Counted from the stretch's first letter, positions 26,478 through 35,600 are shown. The stretch is 64,000 bases of DNA from Achromobacter sp. AONIH1 (GCF_002902905.1 NZ_CP026124.1:5890001-5954000), one strand, 5' to 3'. Notes: a model not told the origin generated them from the letters alone. Program-made: numbers and translations.

Positions 26478-27080
26478 ATGCCTCCCTCCGTTGCCATCGG
26501 CTACAGCGACGTGCCCCGTGGCCATATCGCCAGTGTCGTGACCGATCTGGAAATGCTGTCCAGGCCGGCCACGGCGGACGTCCCCCTGCCCGACGGCGTC
26601 ACGCTGACCCCGGCGTCCTGCCTCGGTCTGGATGCCTACCGGGCCCTGTTCCGGCAAATCGGCGCGGACTGGCTGTGGTTCTCGCGGCTGTTCATGAGCG
26701 ACGAGGAGCTGGCCGCCACGCTTGGCGATCCCAATGTCGACGTCCGCATCGTCCGCAGCGCCGGGAAGGACGTGGGCATGCTGGAGCTGGACTTTCGCGT
26801 GGCGGGCCAGTGCGAACTGACCTTCCTCGGGCTGGCGGCGGAATGCACGGGCAAGGGCCTGGGCCGCGCGCTGATGAGCCGGGCCGTGACGCTGGCCTGG
26901 GCGCGTCCCATCACGCGCATGTGGCTGCATACCTGCACCTATGACCATCCCTCGGCCCTGGGTTTGTACATGCGGGCGGGCTTCAGGCCCTGCGCGATGC
27001 GGGTGGAGGTTCAGGTCGATCCGCGCCTGACCGGTCACCTGCCCAGGAGCGCGGCCCCGCAGGTGCCCATCATCGCGTGA
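26478..27080 (+). CDS. GNAT-family N-acetyltransferase
   Basis: 200 residues with a C-terminal GNAT fold. Core motifs are VGMLELDFRVAGQCELTFLG (strands 4-5), LAAECTGKGLGRALMSRAV (acetyl-CoA pyrophosphate loop, Q/RxxGxG variant GKGLGRA) and TYDHPSALGLYMRAGFRPC (motif B). The substrate cannot be deduced. It follows the AraC gene by 69 bases on the same strand and stands otherwise alone. Confidence 0.9.
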   Translation: MPPSVAIGYSDVPRGHIASVVTDLEMLSRPATADVPLPDGVTLTPASCLGLDAYRALFRQIGADWLWFSRLFMSDEELAATLGDPNVDVRIVRSAGKDVGMLELDFRVAGQCELTFLGLAAECTGKGLGRALMSRAVTLAWARPITRMWLHTCTYDHPSALGLYMRAGFRPCAMRVEVQVDPRLTGHLPRSAAPQVPIIA

Positions 27081-27450
27081 CCCGCTCGGCCGCCTCGCCA
27101 TCGCGGCCACGCCCTGGCGACGATGCGGGCCCGCCCGAGCGACGCGCTTGCGCATGAATACGCGCAATGGATCGCCCGCATGGTCGTCAAACGGGCTGCG
27201 ACGCTCAAGGCCCGCCGAAGCGATCGGGAAAAGCCTGGGTGGGAACGCGAAACTCCAGCGCCGGGAAAATGAATCTATTTAGAATCAAATAAATCTTGTG
27301 TAAATTATAAGAATCCAAATAGAATCTCACCACCTCCCACCGCGCATCCGCCTCATTGCACGAACCCGGCCGCATCGCCACGGCTCTTCTGGCCGCAGAC
27401 GGGCCTGGATGCGGGGTGGCTTTCATCGCGCCCAACGCCTTTCATTGACC
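27081..27450. other. Intergenic gap with an AT-rich patch before the TetR gene
   Basis: No gene is convincing here. Bases 27268-27330 are strongly AT-rich against the local background and contain TCTATTT (27273-27279) and its reverse complement AAATAGA near 27318, plus TTATAA-like sequence. I read it as the promoter and perhaps autoregulatory operator of the TetR gene at 27451. Confidence 0.4.
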
Positions 27451-28059
27451 ATGGCCCGTCCCAGAAGCAAAGACAAGGAAATGGCCTTGCTACGCTCGGC
27501 CGTCAAGATCATCGCGACGCAAGGACTGCGCGCGTCCACCATGATGATCGCCCGACTCGCCGGCGTCGCGGAAGGAACGCTGTTCCTTTATTTTCCGACC
27601 AAGGACGTCCTGCTGTCCGCGGTCTTCGAGCATCTGCTCCAGGACCTGGAGGCGGGCCTTGGCGCGCCCGCCGCCGGCGTGTCGTCGCGGCAGACCGCGC
27701 AATTCCTCTGGAACCGCTATATCGATTGGGGCGCGGCCAATCCCGATGCGTATTCCACGATGAATCAATTGCTGGCGTCGGACCGCCTGTCGGCCGGGCA
27801 GTTGCGCAGAGTGGAAACGCTGTATGCCTTCCCGGACCTCCAGGCCTGCCGGCGACGCTTTGCCGGCCTGACGGACCGGGAAGCATTGGCGCTTTCCGAC
27901 GCGACGGAGAAAGCCATCGCCGATACGACAGTGCGCCTGGCCATGACCCGGCCACAACACGCCGAGGCCTACAAGATGGCGGGATTCGACATGCTGTGGG
28001 CCGCGGTGACGCGGGGCGCGGAGCCCCCGGGACTCAACCCGCGCGCCCAGCGGCCTTGA
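27451..28059 (+). CDS. TetR-family transcriptional regulator
   Basis: 202 residues from the ATG at 27451, the start giving the normal basic N-terminus MARPRSKDKEM. The helix-turn-helix is at about 10-55 (SAVKIIATQGLRASTMMIAR, LAGVAEGTLFLYFPTKDVLL). The ligand-binding helical domain follows. Its last 10 codons lie within a 68-bp direct repeat whose other copy covers the 3' end of the GMC oxidoreductase gene at 32072. I infer that the TetR gene once directly abutted that oxidoreductase gene and probably regulated it. Confidence 0.9.
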   Translation: MARPRSKDKEMALLRSAVKIIATQGLRASTMMIARLAGVAEGTLFLYFPTKDVLLSAVFEHLLQDLEAGLGAPAAGVSSRQTAQFLWNRYIDWGAANPDAYSTMNQLLASDRLSAGQLRRVETLYAFPDLQACRRRFAGLTDREALALSDATEKAIADTTVRLAMTRPQHAEAYKMAGFDMLWAAVTRGAEPPGLNPRAQRP

Positions 28060-28095
28060 TCATATCGGCCGCCTTCCCGACGGACATGATGACGG
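28028..28095. repeat. Left copy of a 68-bp imperfect direct repeat flanking the phosphatase cassette
   Basis: About 87 percent identical, by eye and without gaps, to 32066-32133. On the minus strand this copy can encode a remnant of a GMC oxidoreductase C-terminus (GKAADMIKAAGRAG then stop), matching EKAADMIKAAARAG at the intact gene. Similarity stops abruptly on both sides. Confidence 0.85.
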
Positions 28096-28219
28096 TCCAG
28101 ACAGCCTGCGCGCCCGCCACGCGCCGGAAACCCGATATCGCATGGGAAGACGCGATGAAGCGTCAGGCTTCATAACGCCGGACCGGGCCGCCGGCCAATA
28201 TTTCACGCCGGGCGCCCGT

Positions 28220-28237
28220 CTTTCATCCACCTGAAAC
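28220..28237 (+). promoter_or_regulatory. Candidate Pho box upstream of the alkaline phosphatase genes
   Basis: CTTTCAT-CCAC-CTGAAAC: 6 of 7 and 5 of 7 matches to the PhoB half-site with correct four-base spacing, 44 bases before the first phosphatase start codon. Modest on sequence alone; supported by the type of genes downstream. Confidence 0.42.
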
Positions 28238-28281
28238 AGTTTTCCCTCAAAGTCGCGGCTGCCTACAGGGGAGAACCTTTC

Positions 28282-29724
28282 ATGATCCGCGCCAAGACAC
28301 TGATGTCCGCCTTGGCCGCGACCGCCCTGGTCGCGGCATGCTCCAGCGATGACGACAAGGCATCCACGCCAACGCCGCCTGTCGCGCAGGCGCCCAAGAA
28401 CATCCTGTTCTTCCTGGGAGACGGCATGGGCATCACGACGCTCACCGCCGCCCGCATCTACAAGGTCGGCGAAGATGGCGACCTGACCATCGACACGCTG
28501 CCGGAAACGGCGTTTGTCCATACGTACTCGAACGATGCCCAGGTGACGGACAGCGCGCCCTCCATGGCCGCCTACATGACCGGCGTGAAGATGAACAACG
28601 AAGTCATCTCCATGAGCGCGGACACCAAGGCCACCGACGCCAACGGCAAGCCCTACCACGCCAGCTATGACGCCACCTGCCCGGCCGGCAACGGCACGCC
28701 GGTGGAAACGCTGCTGGAAATCATGAAGGCCAAGGGCTACGGCACCGGAGTGGTCACGACCACCCGCATCACGCACGCGACGCCCGCCGCCACCTACTCG
28801 CACGTCTGCCACCGCGATGCCGAGAACACCATTGCCGCCGCGCTGGTGCCCGGCGGCGCCGGCTTCAACGCCAGGCTGAACGACGGCATCGACGTATTCT
28901 TCGGCGGCGGCACGGATTACTTCCTGCCCAAGGAAAACGGCGGCAAGCGCAACGACAAGCGCAATCTCATCGACGAGATCAAGACCAGGTACGGCTACGC
29001 CGCGAATCGCGCCGATTTCGACGCGCTGCCCACCGACGGCCGCAAGATCGCCGGCCTCTTCACCAAGAGCCACATGGCCTACGACCTGGACCGCGACCCG
29101 GCCAAGGAGCCCAGCCTGGCGGACATGACCGGCAAGGCGATCGACGCGCTGGCCGCCAGGAACAAGGGCTTCTTCCTGATGGTGGAAGGCGGCCGCATCG
29201 ACCACGCGCTGCACGCCACCAACGCGCGCCGCGCGCTGCAGGACACCGTGGCCTTCGACGATTCGATCAAGCTCGCGCTGGACAAGATGCGCAAGGTGGA
29301 TCCGGATCTGAAGAACACGCTCATCGTCGTCACCGCCGACCACGACCATACGCTGCAGCTGAACGGATACGCTGCCCGCACCGGCAAGACCGAGCCGGGC
29401 AAGCCTGGCGTGCTGGGCCTGGTCAAGAACTACGTCGGTCCGGCCGTGCCGACCAAGGACGTGGACGGCAACCCCTACACCATCATCGGTTTCGGCAACG
29501 GCCCCAAGCGCCTGGCGACGCGCGGCCCGATCGACGACACCGCGCTGGAAGACAAGAACTACCTGCAGGAAGCCGTGATCCCGATGGATCCGGCCAGCGA
29601 CTCGGAAACCCACGGCGGCGCCGATGTGTTCCTGGGCGCCATCGGCCTGAACGCCGACAAGTTCTCGGGCGTGATCACCAATACCGACGTATTCGGCCTG
29701 ATCCGCAAGGCAGTCAATCTGTGA
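28282..29724 (+). CDS. Alkaline phosphatase, predicted outer-membrane lipoprotein
   Basis: 480 residues. The N-terminus has a lipobox ending VAAC at Cys20 followed by Ser, predicting outer-membrane lipidation. The alkaline phosphatase superfamily core follows: NILFFLGDGMGITTLTAARI with the metal-binding Asp, VTDSAPSMAAYMTGVK with the nucleophilic Ser, GGRIDHALH, and TADHDHTL with metal-binding His/Asp residues. The length equals PhoA-type enzymes. It releases phosphate from organic monoesters at the cell surface. A second phosphatase begins 47 bases downstream. A GGGGAG ribosome site lies nine bases before the ATG. Confidence 0.93.
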   Translation: MIRAKTLMSALAATALVAACSSDDDKASTPTPPVAQAPKNILFFLGDGMGITTLTAARIYKVGEDGDLTIDTLPETAFVHTYSNDAQVTDSAPSMAAYMTGVKMNNEVISMSADTKATDANGKPYHASYDATCPAGNGTPVETLLEIMKAKGYGTGVVTTTRITHATPAATYSHVCHRDAENTIAAALVPGGAGFNARLNDGIDVFFGGGTDYFLPKENGGKRNDKRNLIDEIKTRYGYAANRADFDALPTDGRKIAGLFTKSHMAYDLDRDPAKEPSLADMTGKAIDALAARNKGFFLMVEGGRIDHALHATNARRALQDTVAFDDSIKLALDKMRKVDPDLKNTLIVVTADHDHTLQLNGYAARTGKTEPGKPGVLGLVKNYVGPAVPTKDVDGNPYTIIGFGNGPKRLATRGPIDDTALEDKNYLQEAVIPMDPASDSETHGGADVFLGAIGLNADKFSGVITNTDVFGLIRKAVNL

Positions 29725-29771
29725 TGAAGACGACCTCACGCCTCGAACCGAAAACGCCCAAGGACACGATC

Positions 29772-31295
29772 ATGAACCATTGCATTTCCCGTCTCAGCCG
29801 CGCCGTCCTGCTCGCCCTGCCCCTGGCGGCGGGCGCCCCGCTCGCCCACGCCGCGGGCGAAGCCAAGAACGTCATCTTCTTCCTGGGAGACGGCATGGGC
29901 CCCGTCACCGTGACCGCCGCCCGCATCTACAAGGGCGAGAAGCAGCTTGCCGCCCAGCCCGGCTCGCTGGTCAGCCCGGAGCGCGCCAACCTTTCCATGC
30001 AGCTGCTGCCTTACGCCGCCCGCATCAAGACCTTTTCGCTGGACGGCCAGACCACCGACAGCGCCCCGTCCATGGCCGCCTACATGACCGGCGTGAAAAT
30101 GCGCAACGAGGTCATTTCCATGTCGGCCGACACGGTGGCCGTGGACGGCGCGGGCAAGCAATACGTCTCGGGCGAAGACAGCACCTGCCCCCCGACCAAC
30201 GGCACGCCCGCCCAGACGCTGCTGGAACTGGCCAAGGCCAAGGGCCGCGCGGTCGGCGCCGTGTCGACCACGCGCGTCGGCCACGCCACGCCGGCCACGA
30301 CCTATGCCCACGTGTGCAACCGCAACGGCTACAACACCATCGCCGAACAATCGACGCCGGGCCATGCGAACTACAACACCCGGCTTGGCGACGGCATCGA
30401 CGTGCTGCTGGGCGGCGGACAGCGCAACTACCTGCCCAAGCCGCTCAACCCGGCCAGCAAGCGCACCGACGGCGTCAATCTGGTGACGGCCTTCCAGGCC
30501 AGGGGCTATACCTACGTCGATACGGGCACCGCGCTGCGCGCGCTGAATCCCGCGGCCACCGGCAAGCTGCTGGGCCTGTTCTCGCAAAGCGAGATGGCTT
30601 ATGAACTGGACCGCGTCAAGCCGGCCCTGGGCTATGACCAGCCCAGCCTGGCCGAGATGACGGACAAGGCGCTGGGCGTGCTGAGCAAGAACAGCAATGG
30701 GTTCTTCCTGATGGTGGAAGGCGGCCGCATCGACCATGCGCTGCACGGCACCAACGCCAAGCGCGCGCTGGAAGACACGCTGGCCTTCGACAGCGCGATC
30801 CAGACCGCGCTGGATTTCATGGAAAAGAAGGACCCCGGCCTGAAGAACACGCTGATCGTGGTCACCGCCGACCATGACCACGCCATCGCGTTCAACGGCT
30901 ATCCCAAGATCGGCAACCCCATCCTGGGCACGGTCAAGTCCTATGCGGATGGCAAGCCCGCGCTGGCCGCCGACGGCAAGCCCTACACCACGCTGGTGTT
31001 CGGCAACGGCGGTCGCCCGAACGCCGACGCCGACAGCAAGACCAACCCGGAAGACGGCAACAAGGCCTGGATCGCGCCGGCGCGCGGCGCCGCGCGCGAC
31101 GATCTGAGCAACGTCAATACCTTTGACGACAACTTCCTGCAGGAAGTCGGCGTCGTGCTGGGCAAGCCCGGCGCGGAAACCCACGGCGGCGGCGACGTCA
31201 TGCTGTTCGCGGGCGGCGCTGGCGCGAAGATCTTCAAGGGCACCATGGACAACACCAAGGTGTTCGGCAAGGTCCGCGAGGCGGCCGGCCTGTGA
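29772..31295 (+). CDS. Alkaline phosphatase, predicted periplasmic
   Basis: 507 residues from the ATG at 29772, which begins a normal signal peptide (MNHCISRLSRAVLLALPLAA, cleaved near AHA). Active-site segments are NVIFFLGDGMGPVTVTAARI, TTDSAPSMAAYMTGVK, GGRIDHALHGTNAK and TADHDHAIAF. It is a clear paralogue of the preceding gene but is not lipidated and has an extra loop (GNGGRPNADADSKTNPEDGN). Together the two look like an old tandem duplication with division between outer membrane and periplasm. Its stop codon overlaps the GTG of the next gene. Confidence 0.93.
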   Translation: MNHCISRLSRAVLLALPLAAGAPLAHAAGEAKNVIFFLGDGMGPVTVTAARIYKGEKQLAAQPGSLVSPERANLSMQLLPYAARIKTFSLDGQTTDSAPSMAAYMTGVKMRNEVISMSADTVAVDGAGKQYVSGEDSTCPPTNGTPAQTLLELAKAKGRAVGAVSTTRVGHATPATTYAHVCNRNGYNTIAEQSTPGHANYNTRLGDGIDVLLGGGQRNYLPKPLNPASKRTDGVNLVTAFQARGYTYVDTGTALRALNPAATGKLLGLFSQSEMAYELDRVKPALGYDQPSLAEMTDKALGVLSKNSNGFFLMVEGGRIDHALHGTNAKRALEDTLAFDSAIQTALDFMEKKDPGLKNTLIVVTADHDHAIAFNGYPKIGNPILGTVKSYADGKPALAADGKPYTTLVFGNGGRPNADADSKTNPEDGNKAWIAPARGAARDDLSNVNTFDDNFLQEVGVVLGKPGAETHGGGDVMLFAGGAGAKIFKGTMDNTKVFGKVREAAGL

Positions 31296-32053
31296 AACCC
31301 TTGAACGCAACCGTCAGGCGCGGCCTCGCCTGCCTGCTGCTGGCCTGCCTGCCGGCGGCGGCGGGCGCGGCGGACAATGCGCCCGAACCGGCCCCGGCCG
31401 CCCCGGCGCCCGCCCAGCCCGCCCCGCCCGATCTGAACCTGCGCATCGAACGCTATGCCTCGTCGATCGGCAGCGACGGCGTGCAGCGTGAAACCCGCTA
31501 CGCCGACCTGATGTACCGGCGCGCGGACATGGTGTGGATCGAGCGCGACTATCCGGCCGCGCTGCGCGCCAGCGCGGAACATGGACACGACGGACACGCG
31601 GGCCAGGATCCGCATGCCGGCCATTCCCATGCAAACACGACGGGCTCGCCCCTTTGGGTGCGGCGCGATGCCGCCGGCAAGGATCAGGTGCGCATGGTCC
31701 TGCGCAAGCAGCACAAGGTGCTGGACATCGACGAGGCCAACTACGGCAACGTCGGCTACAACGGCTCCTGGGCGGCCACCTATGGCATCGCGGACCCGAG
31801 ACAGTTGCAGCGCATGCAGCCCGACGGCGCGCCGGCCCAAGGCGTGCAGCGCTACCGCCAGGCGCGCGGCGAATCGCAGGTCCTCATCGACTGGGATATC
31901 CAGGGGCAGTACGCGCGCCGGATCGAGATCCAGGGTCCGCACGGCCTCTCGGTCAGCAAGGTCACGGTGACCGACGCGGCCGCGCCGTCCCCCGCGCCCT
32001 GGGTCCTGCTGAAAGACTACGAAACGGGCGACTACTCCGACCTGCTGGACTAG
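31292..32053 (+). CDS. Exported His-rich protein of unknown function
   Basis: 253 residues. It starts at a GTG that overlaps the phosphatase stop (GTGA), so it is translationally coupled. Signal peptide to about residue 27 (LPAAAGAA), then a Pro/Ala linker. A His/Asp/Gly cluster at about 92-112 (AEHGHDGHAGQDPHAGHSHA) looks like a metal-binding stretch. The remainder has LRKQHKVLDIDEANYGNVGY and SQVLIDWDIQGQYARRIEIQ. I do not recognise the family. Alkaline phosphatases need zinc and magnesium, so a role in metal supply to the two enzymes is an attractive inference. Confidence 0.82.
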   Translation: MKPLNATVRRGLACLLLACLPAAAGAADNAPEPAPAAPAPAQPAPPDLNLRIERYASSIGSDGVQRETRYADLMYRRADMVWIERDYPAALRASAEHGHDGHAGQDPHAGHSHANTTGSPLWVRRDAAGKDQVRMVLRKQHKVLDIDEANYGNVGYNGSWAATYGIADPRQLQRMQPDGAPAQGVQRYRQARGESQVLIDWDIQGQYARRIEIQGPHGLSVSKVTVTDAAAPSPAPWVLLKDYETGDYSDLLD

Positions 32054-32065
32054 CGTGCCCGCGCG

Positions 32066-32133
32066 CGGGCCTCAACCCGCGCGCGCGGCGGCCTTGATCA
32101 TGTCGGCCGCCTTCTCCGCGATCATGATGACGG
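32066..32133. repeat. Right copy of the 68-bp direct repeat
   Basis: Covers the stop codon and last 20 or so codons of the GMC oxidoreductase. The partner copy is at 28028-28095. The two copies bracket about 4.0 kb that holds both phosphatases and the His-rich protein. Confidence 0.85.
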
Positions 32134-33736
32134 GCGCATTGGTATTGCCCGAAGTGACCATGGGCATGATCGAAGCGTCGACCACCCGCACGCCCTTCAA
32201 GCCATGCACTTTGAGTTCATGATCCACCACGGCGGCGGGATCCCTGCCCATGGCGCAGGTGCCGACCTGATGATGATAGGAGACCACGGCGCTGCGCACA
32301 TAATCGGCCAGCTGCCTGTCGGTCTGCTTGTCCTCGCCCGGATAGATTTCGCGTCCGCGCCAGGGCTGCAAGGCGGGCTGGGCGGCGATCTGGCGCATCT
32401 GCCGGATCGAGGCGACCAGCACATCGACGTCATGCTGGGTGGCCAACACGTTGGGATCCAGCAGCAGGCGATCGTCCACGCCGGCGCCGGTCAAGCGTAG
32501 CTGGCCCCGGCTGGTCGGCATCACGCAGGCCGCGCACAGGGTGAAGGCATTGGCGGGGCCGGTCTGTTCAGGCGTGTAGTACGGCACGTTGAAGAACAGG
32601 GGCTGCATGTCCGGTCCGTCCAGCGCCGGGTCCGTCTTGGCGAACAGCTGCGCGTGCAGCACGGTCAGGCCAGGATCGTCCGGCGCGGGAATGGCCTGCC
32701 TGCCTTCGTAGATGACCGGCACCAGCATGTGATCGTGCAGGTTCTTGCCCACGCCGGACAGGTCATGCACCACCCTGATATTGTGCTGGCGCAATTGCGC
32801 CGCCTCCCCCACCCCGGACAGCATCAGCACGCGCGGCGACTCGATGGCGCCGCCCGACAGGATGGCTTCGCGCCGCACGCCAGCGCGATAGAACCCATTG
32901 CCCTGCTCATAGGCCACGCCGACGCAGCGCTTGCCCTCGAACGACAGCTGCTGCACGCGCGCATTGGTGATCAGCGACAGGTTGGGCCGCTCCAGCGCCG
33001 GACGCAGGAAGGCCACGGCGGTGCTGACGCGCTTGCCGTCCTTGATGGTGAGGTGATTGAAGCCCACGCCCAGGATGTCCGCGCCATTGTGGTCGCGGTT
33101 GAGCGGGTGGCCGGCCTGCACGGCGGCATCCACCATGGCCTGGGTCACGACATGGGGCTGGTACTGCGTCATCACATGCATGAGGCCGCCGGCCCCATGA
33201 TAGTCATCGGCGCCCCGGTCATAGTCTTCCGACTTCTTGAAATAGGGCAGCACGGACTGATAGCCCCAGCCGGGGTTGCCCTGCCTTTCCCAGGCGTCGT
33301 AGACCGAGGCATGGCCGCGCACATAGATCATGCCGTTGAGCGAACTGCTGCCGCCCAGGGTCTTGCCGCGCGGCCAGAACAGCTTGCGGTCATGAGCATG
33401 CACCTGCGGCACGGTGTCGTAGGCCCAGTCATAGGGGCTCTTCCACAGCTCGATCAGGCGCAGCGGCGTGGAGATCTTCTCGGAGTTGTCGGGGCCGCCG
33501 GCCTCGATCAGCAACACCTTCACGCCGGGATCCTCGGTCAGCCTGTTGGCCAGCACGCAGCCGGCCGATCCGGCGCCGACGATGACGTAGTCGAAACTGT
33601 CCGACCGGTCCTCCGCCGCGTTGACCCTCGCGCCCATCAGGCCGCCGGCCATCAGCGTGCCGCTGGCGACGCCCATGGCCTGCATGAAGCGGCGACGGGA
33701 GAACGCCGTTCGGGGAAACTGCTCATCGTTGCTCAC
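32072..33736 (-). CDS. GMC-family FAD oxidoreductase with Tat signal
   Basis: 554 residues, GTG start preceded by AGGAG. A twin-arginine signal (FSRRRFMQAMGVASGTLMAG) predicts folded export. The FAD-binding fingerprint is at about 48-75 (FDYVIVGAGSAGCVLANRLT). GMC signatures 1 and 2 are present (RGKTLGGSSSLNGMIYVRGH; ILSGGAIESPRVLMLSGVG). The catalytic His is in SYHHQVGTCAMG and the conserved Asn in SGNTNAPVIMIAEKAADMI. This is choline or alcohol dehydrogenase-like; most relatives are cytoplasmic, so the Tat signal is notable. It converges on the phosphatase cassette and, I infer, once neighboured the TetR gene. Confidence 0.92.
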   Translation of the reverse strand: MSNDEQFPRTAFSRRRFMQAMGVASGTLMAGGLMGARVNAAEDRSDSFDYVIVGAGSAGCVLANRLTEDPGVKVLLIEAGGPDNSEKISTPLRLIELWKSPYDWAYDTVPQVHAHDRKLFWPRGKTLGGSSSLNGMIYVRGHASVYDAWERQGNPGWGYQSVLPYFKKSEDYDRGADDYHGAGGLMHVMTQYQPHVVTQAMVDAAVQAGHPLNRDHNGADILGVGFNHLTIKDGKRVSTAVAFLRPALERPNLSLITNARVQQLSFEGKRCVGVAYEQGNGFYRAGVRREAILSGGAIESPRVLMLSGVGEAAQLRQHNIRVVHDLSGVGKNLHDHMLVPVIYEGRQAIPAPDDPGLTVLHAQLFAKTDPALDGPDMQPLFFNVPYYTPEQTGPANAFTLCAACVMPTSRGQLRLTGAGVDDRLLLDPNVLATQHDVDVLVASIRQMRQIAAQPALQPWRGREIYPGEDKQTDRQLADYVRSAVVSYHHQVGTCAMGRDPAAVVDHELKVHGLKGVRVVDASIMPMVTSGNTNAPVIMIAEKAADMIKAAARAG

Positions 33737-34031
33737 GGTGTCTCCTGGAAGGCAGGCCTCGCGCGCGTGGCCCGCTCATTGACTGCAATGGTTGCTCGTC
33801 GTTCCTGTGGGCAGATCGAGGCCAGCTTAGCGCCGGGTGTCGACGCCTGCTTGTCGGCGCGTGCATGAAGATTTGTCATGCCGTGCAGGCTTCCCCCTGG
33901 CGCCCGGGCTCGACGCGCGTCCATGCCGCCAAGATGGCGGGTCATCCGTCGCTCAGGCGCCGGACGATGATACGCGCCCAGCCGCGCTTGCCCAAGAGTG
34001 CGCGCAACCCATACGCTCGCGCGCGAGCACG

Positions 34032-35477
34032 CTACACGCCACCGCCCCCCGTCGCCTTGTTCACCGCCACGAACGCCAAGGCCCGTCCCTCCGACGCCTC
34101 GACCGCGGCCAGCTCCGCCTGGCGATGCCCGACCGACGCGTTCAGGCGTTCCAGCAGATTGATCATGCCGCGCCCGTACAACAGCCCCGCGTGCGCGTCC
34201 GCCCGCCGCGACGCCTGCAATTGCGCGTCGATCCGCTGCGCGCGCCGTTCTTGCGCCGCCCAGGCGCCCAGGGCGTTTTCGGTTTCCTCGACGGCCTCCA
34301 ACACGACCTGCCGATAGCCCAGGATGGCCGCGGCCAGTTCGGCCTCGCGCGCGCCGGCCACGGCCCGTCGCAAACCCCAGTCCAGCAGCGGCAGGGTCAA
34401 GGACAGCCCGCCCGACGCATGGGTGCTGCGGCCCGGCAAGGGCTTGCCGGTCAGGTTGCCGGTGATCTGGATATCACCGGACAGGGTCAGGCGCGGGTAT
34501 AGCTCGGCGATCGACACCCGTAGTTCGGCCGCGGCCTGCAGCACCTGCTGTTCCGCGCGACGGATGTCCGGCCGGACGCGCACGATATCGGCCGGCAGCG
34601 GCGCGGTCGGCTCGCCGCGCGGCCGGGGCTGGCCGGCGGACGGCAGCAGCCCGGGCGCGATCTGGCTCTCTCCGGTAAGCACCGCCAGACGCTGCGCGTG
34701 CTGCCGCGCCAGTTGCGCCGACAGCGGCAGCTGGGCGGCCGTTTCGGCTTCCAGCACGCTGGCGCGGTCCACATCGAAATCGCTGGCGATGCCGGCGCGC
34801 CTGCGCTCCTGCACCAGGGCGAGCAGATGACGCTGGTCGCCCAGCAGGCCGGACAGCACCTGATGGCGCCGCTGCGCGCCGCGAAGTTCGATATAGGCGC
34901 GCACGGCCTCGGCGGCCACCGATACCCTGGCCGCGCGCAAGTCGGCTTCGGCGGCGCCGGCGCTCGCGCGCGCCGCGTCCGTGGCGGCGGCGATGCGGCC
35001 GAACAGGTCGAGTTCCCAGCGGGCGTCGAAACCGGCCTGGTAATAGCCGATGGACCGTTCTTCCTGCGCCAGCGGCAATTCGCCCTGCCCGGCTTCGGCG
35101 CCGGACAGCTCGTTCGCGCCGTGCGGACCAGACAACCTGTGCTGGCGCTGGGCGGCGCCGTGCAGGCCGATCTGCGGCAAGGCCTGGGCCGCGCTGGAAC
35201 GCGACAGGGCGCGCGCCGCCTTGAGCCGTTGCGCCGCCTGGGCCAGCGTCAGGTTGCCCGCCAGCGCGCGTTCGGCCAGCGCATCCAGCTCCGCGTCCTC
35301 GAAGGCCGTCCACCAGCGCGGCGGCGCCTCCGTCCGCGCGGCCACCTCGCCCCGGTTGTACCAGTCCGCCGGCAAGGCCTGCCTGGGCTCCGGCCTCGGT
35401 CCCATCGACACGCAGCCGGGAAGCGCCAACGTCGCCGCCAGCAGCCCCAGCCACCGCCGCCTGCCCTCAAGTTCCAT
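34032..35477 (-). CDS. NodT-family outer-membrane factor of an RND efflux system
   Basis: 481 residues from the ATG at 35477; an ATG at 35495 is an alternative. A lipoprotein signal with lipobox LPGC is followed by two TolC-like repeats (DAELDALAERALAGNLTLAQ, GFDARWELDLFGRIAAATDA, VRPDIRRAEQQVLQAAAELR, IAELYPRLTLSGDIQI). It forms the outer-membrane exit duct for a tripartite pump. It is divergent from the MFS-adaptor-RND operon whose start is about 120 bases away, and a palindromic TetR-type operator lies between, so both units are probably co-regulated. Confidence 0.93.
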   Translation of the reverse strand: MELEGRRRWLGLLAATLALPGCVSMGPRPEPRQALPADWYNRGEVAARTEAPPRWWTAFEDAELDALAERALAGNLTLAQAAQRLKAARALSRSSAAQALPQIGLHGAAQRQHRLSGPHGANELSGAEAGQGELPLAQEERSIGYYQAGFDARWELDLFGRIAAATDAARASAGAAEADLRAARVSVAAEAVRAYIELRGAQRRHQVLSGLLGDQRHLLALVQERRRAGIASDFDVDRASVLEAETAAQLPLSAQLARQHAQRLAVLTGESQIAPGLLPSAGQPRPRGEPTAPLPADIVRVRPDIRRAEQQVLQAAAELRVSIAELYPRLTLSGDIQITGNLTGKPLPGRSTHASGGLSLTLPLLDWGLRRAVAGAREAELAAAILGYRQVVLEAVEETENALGAWAAQERRAQRIDAQLQASRRADAHAGLLYGRGMINLLERLNASVGHRQAELAAVEASEGRALAFVAVNKATGGGGV

Positions 35478-35544
35478 GTTCCCGCGCACCTTCATCGCTT
35501 GCCACCACCCGTCGCCATTTGACGATTCGTTGAGATGAAAACAT

Positions 35545-35568
35545 AATAGATCGACCAATCAGTCTATT
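35545..35568. promoter_or_regulatory. Palindromic TetR-type operator in the divergent efflux promoter region
   Basis: AATAGA-TCGACCAATCAG-TCTATT: the outer six bases are perfectly inverted and the core CGACCAATCAGTC resembles AcrR/TetR-family operators (GACC...GGTC type). It is placed centrally between the two start codons in an AT-rich stretch. No TetR gene is adjacent, so the repressor is probably elsewhere. Confidence 0.6.
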
Positions 35569-35600
35569 AATAATATCCCACTCCAGGCCCGGCTTCGAAC

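Noticed and set aside
28060..29739. Minus-strand open frame of 559 codons opposite the first alkaline phosphatase
   Set aside because: Shadow frame. Only its last 20 codons are meaningful, as a remnant of a GMC oxidoreductase end within the direct repeat.
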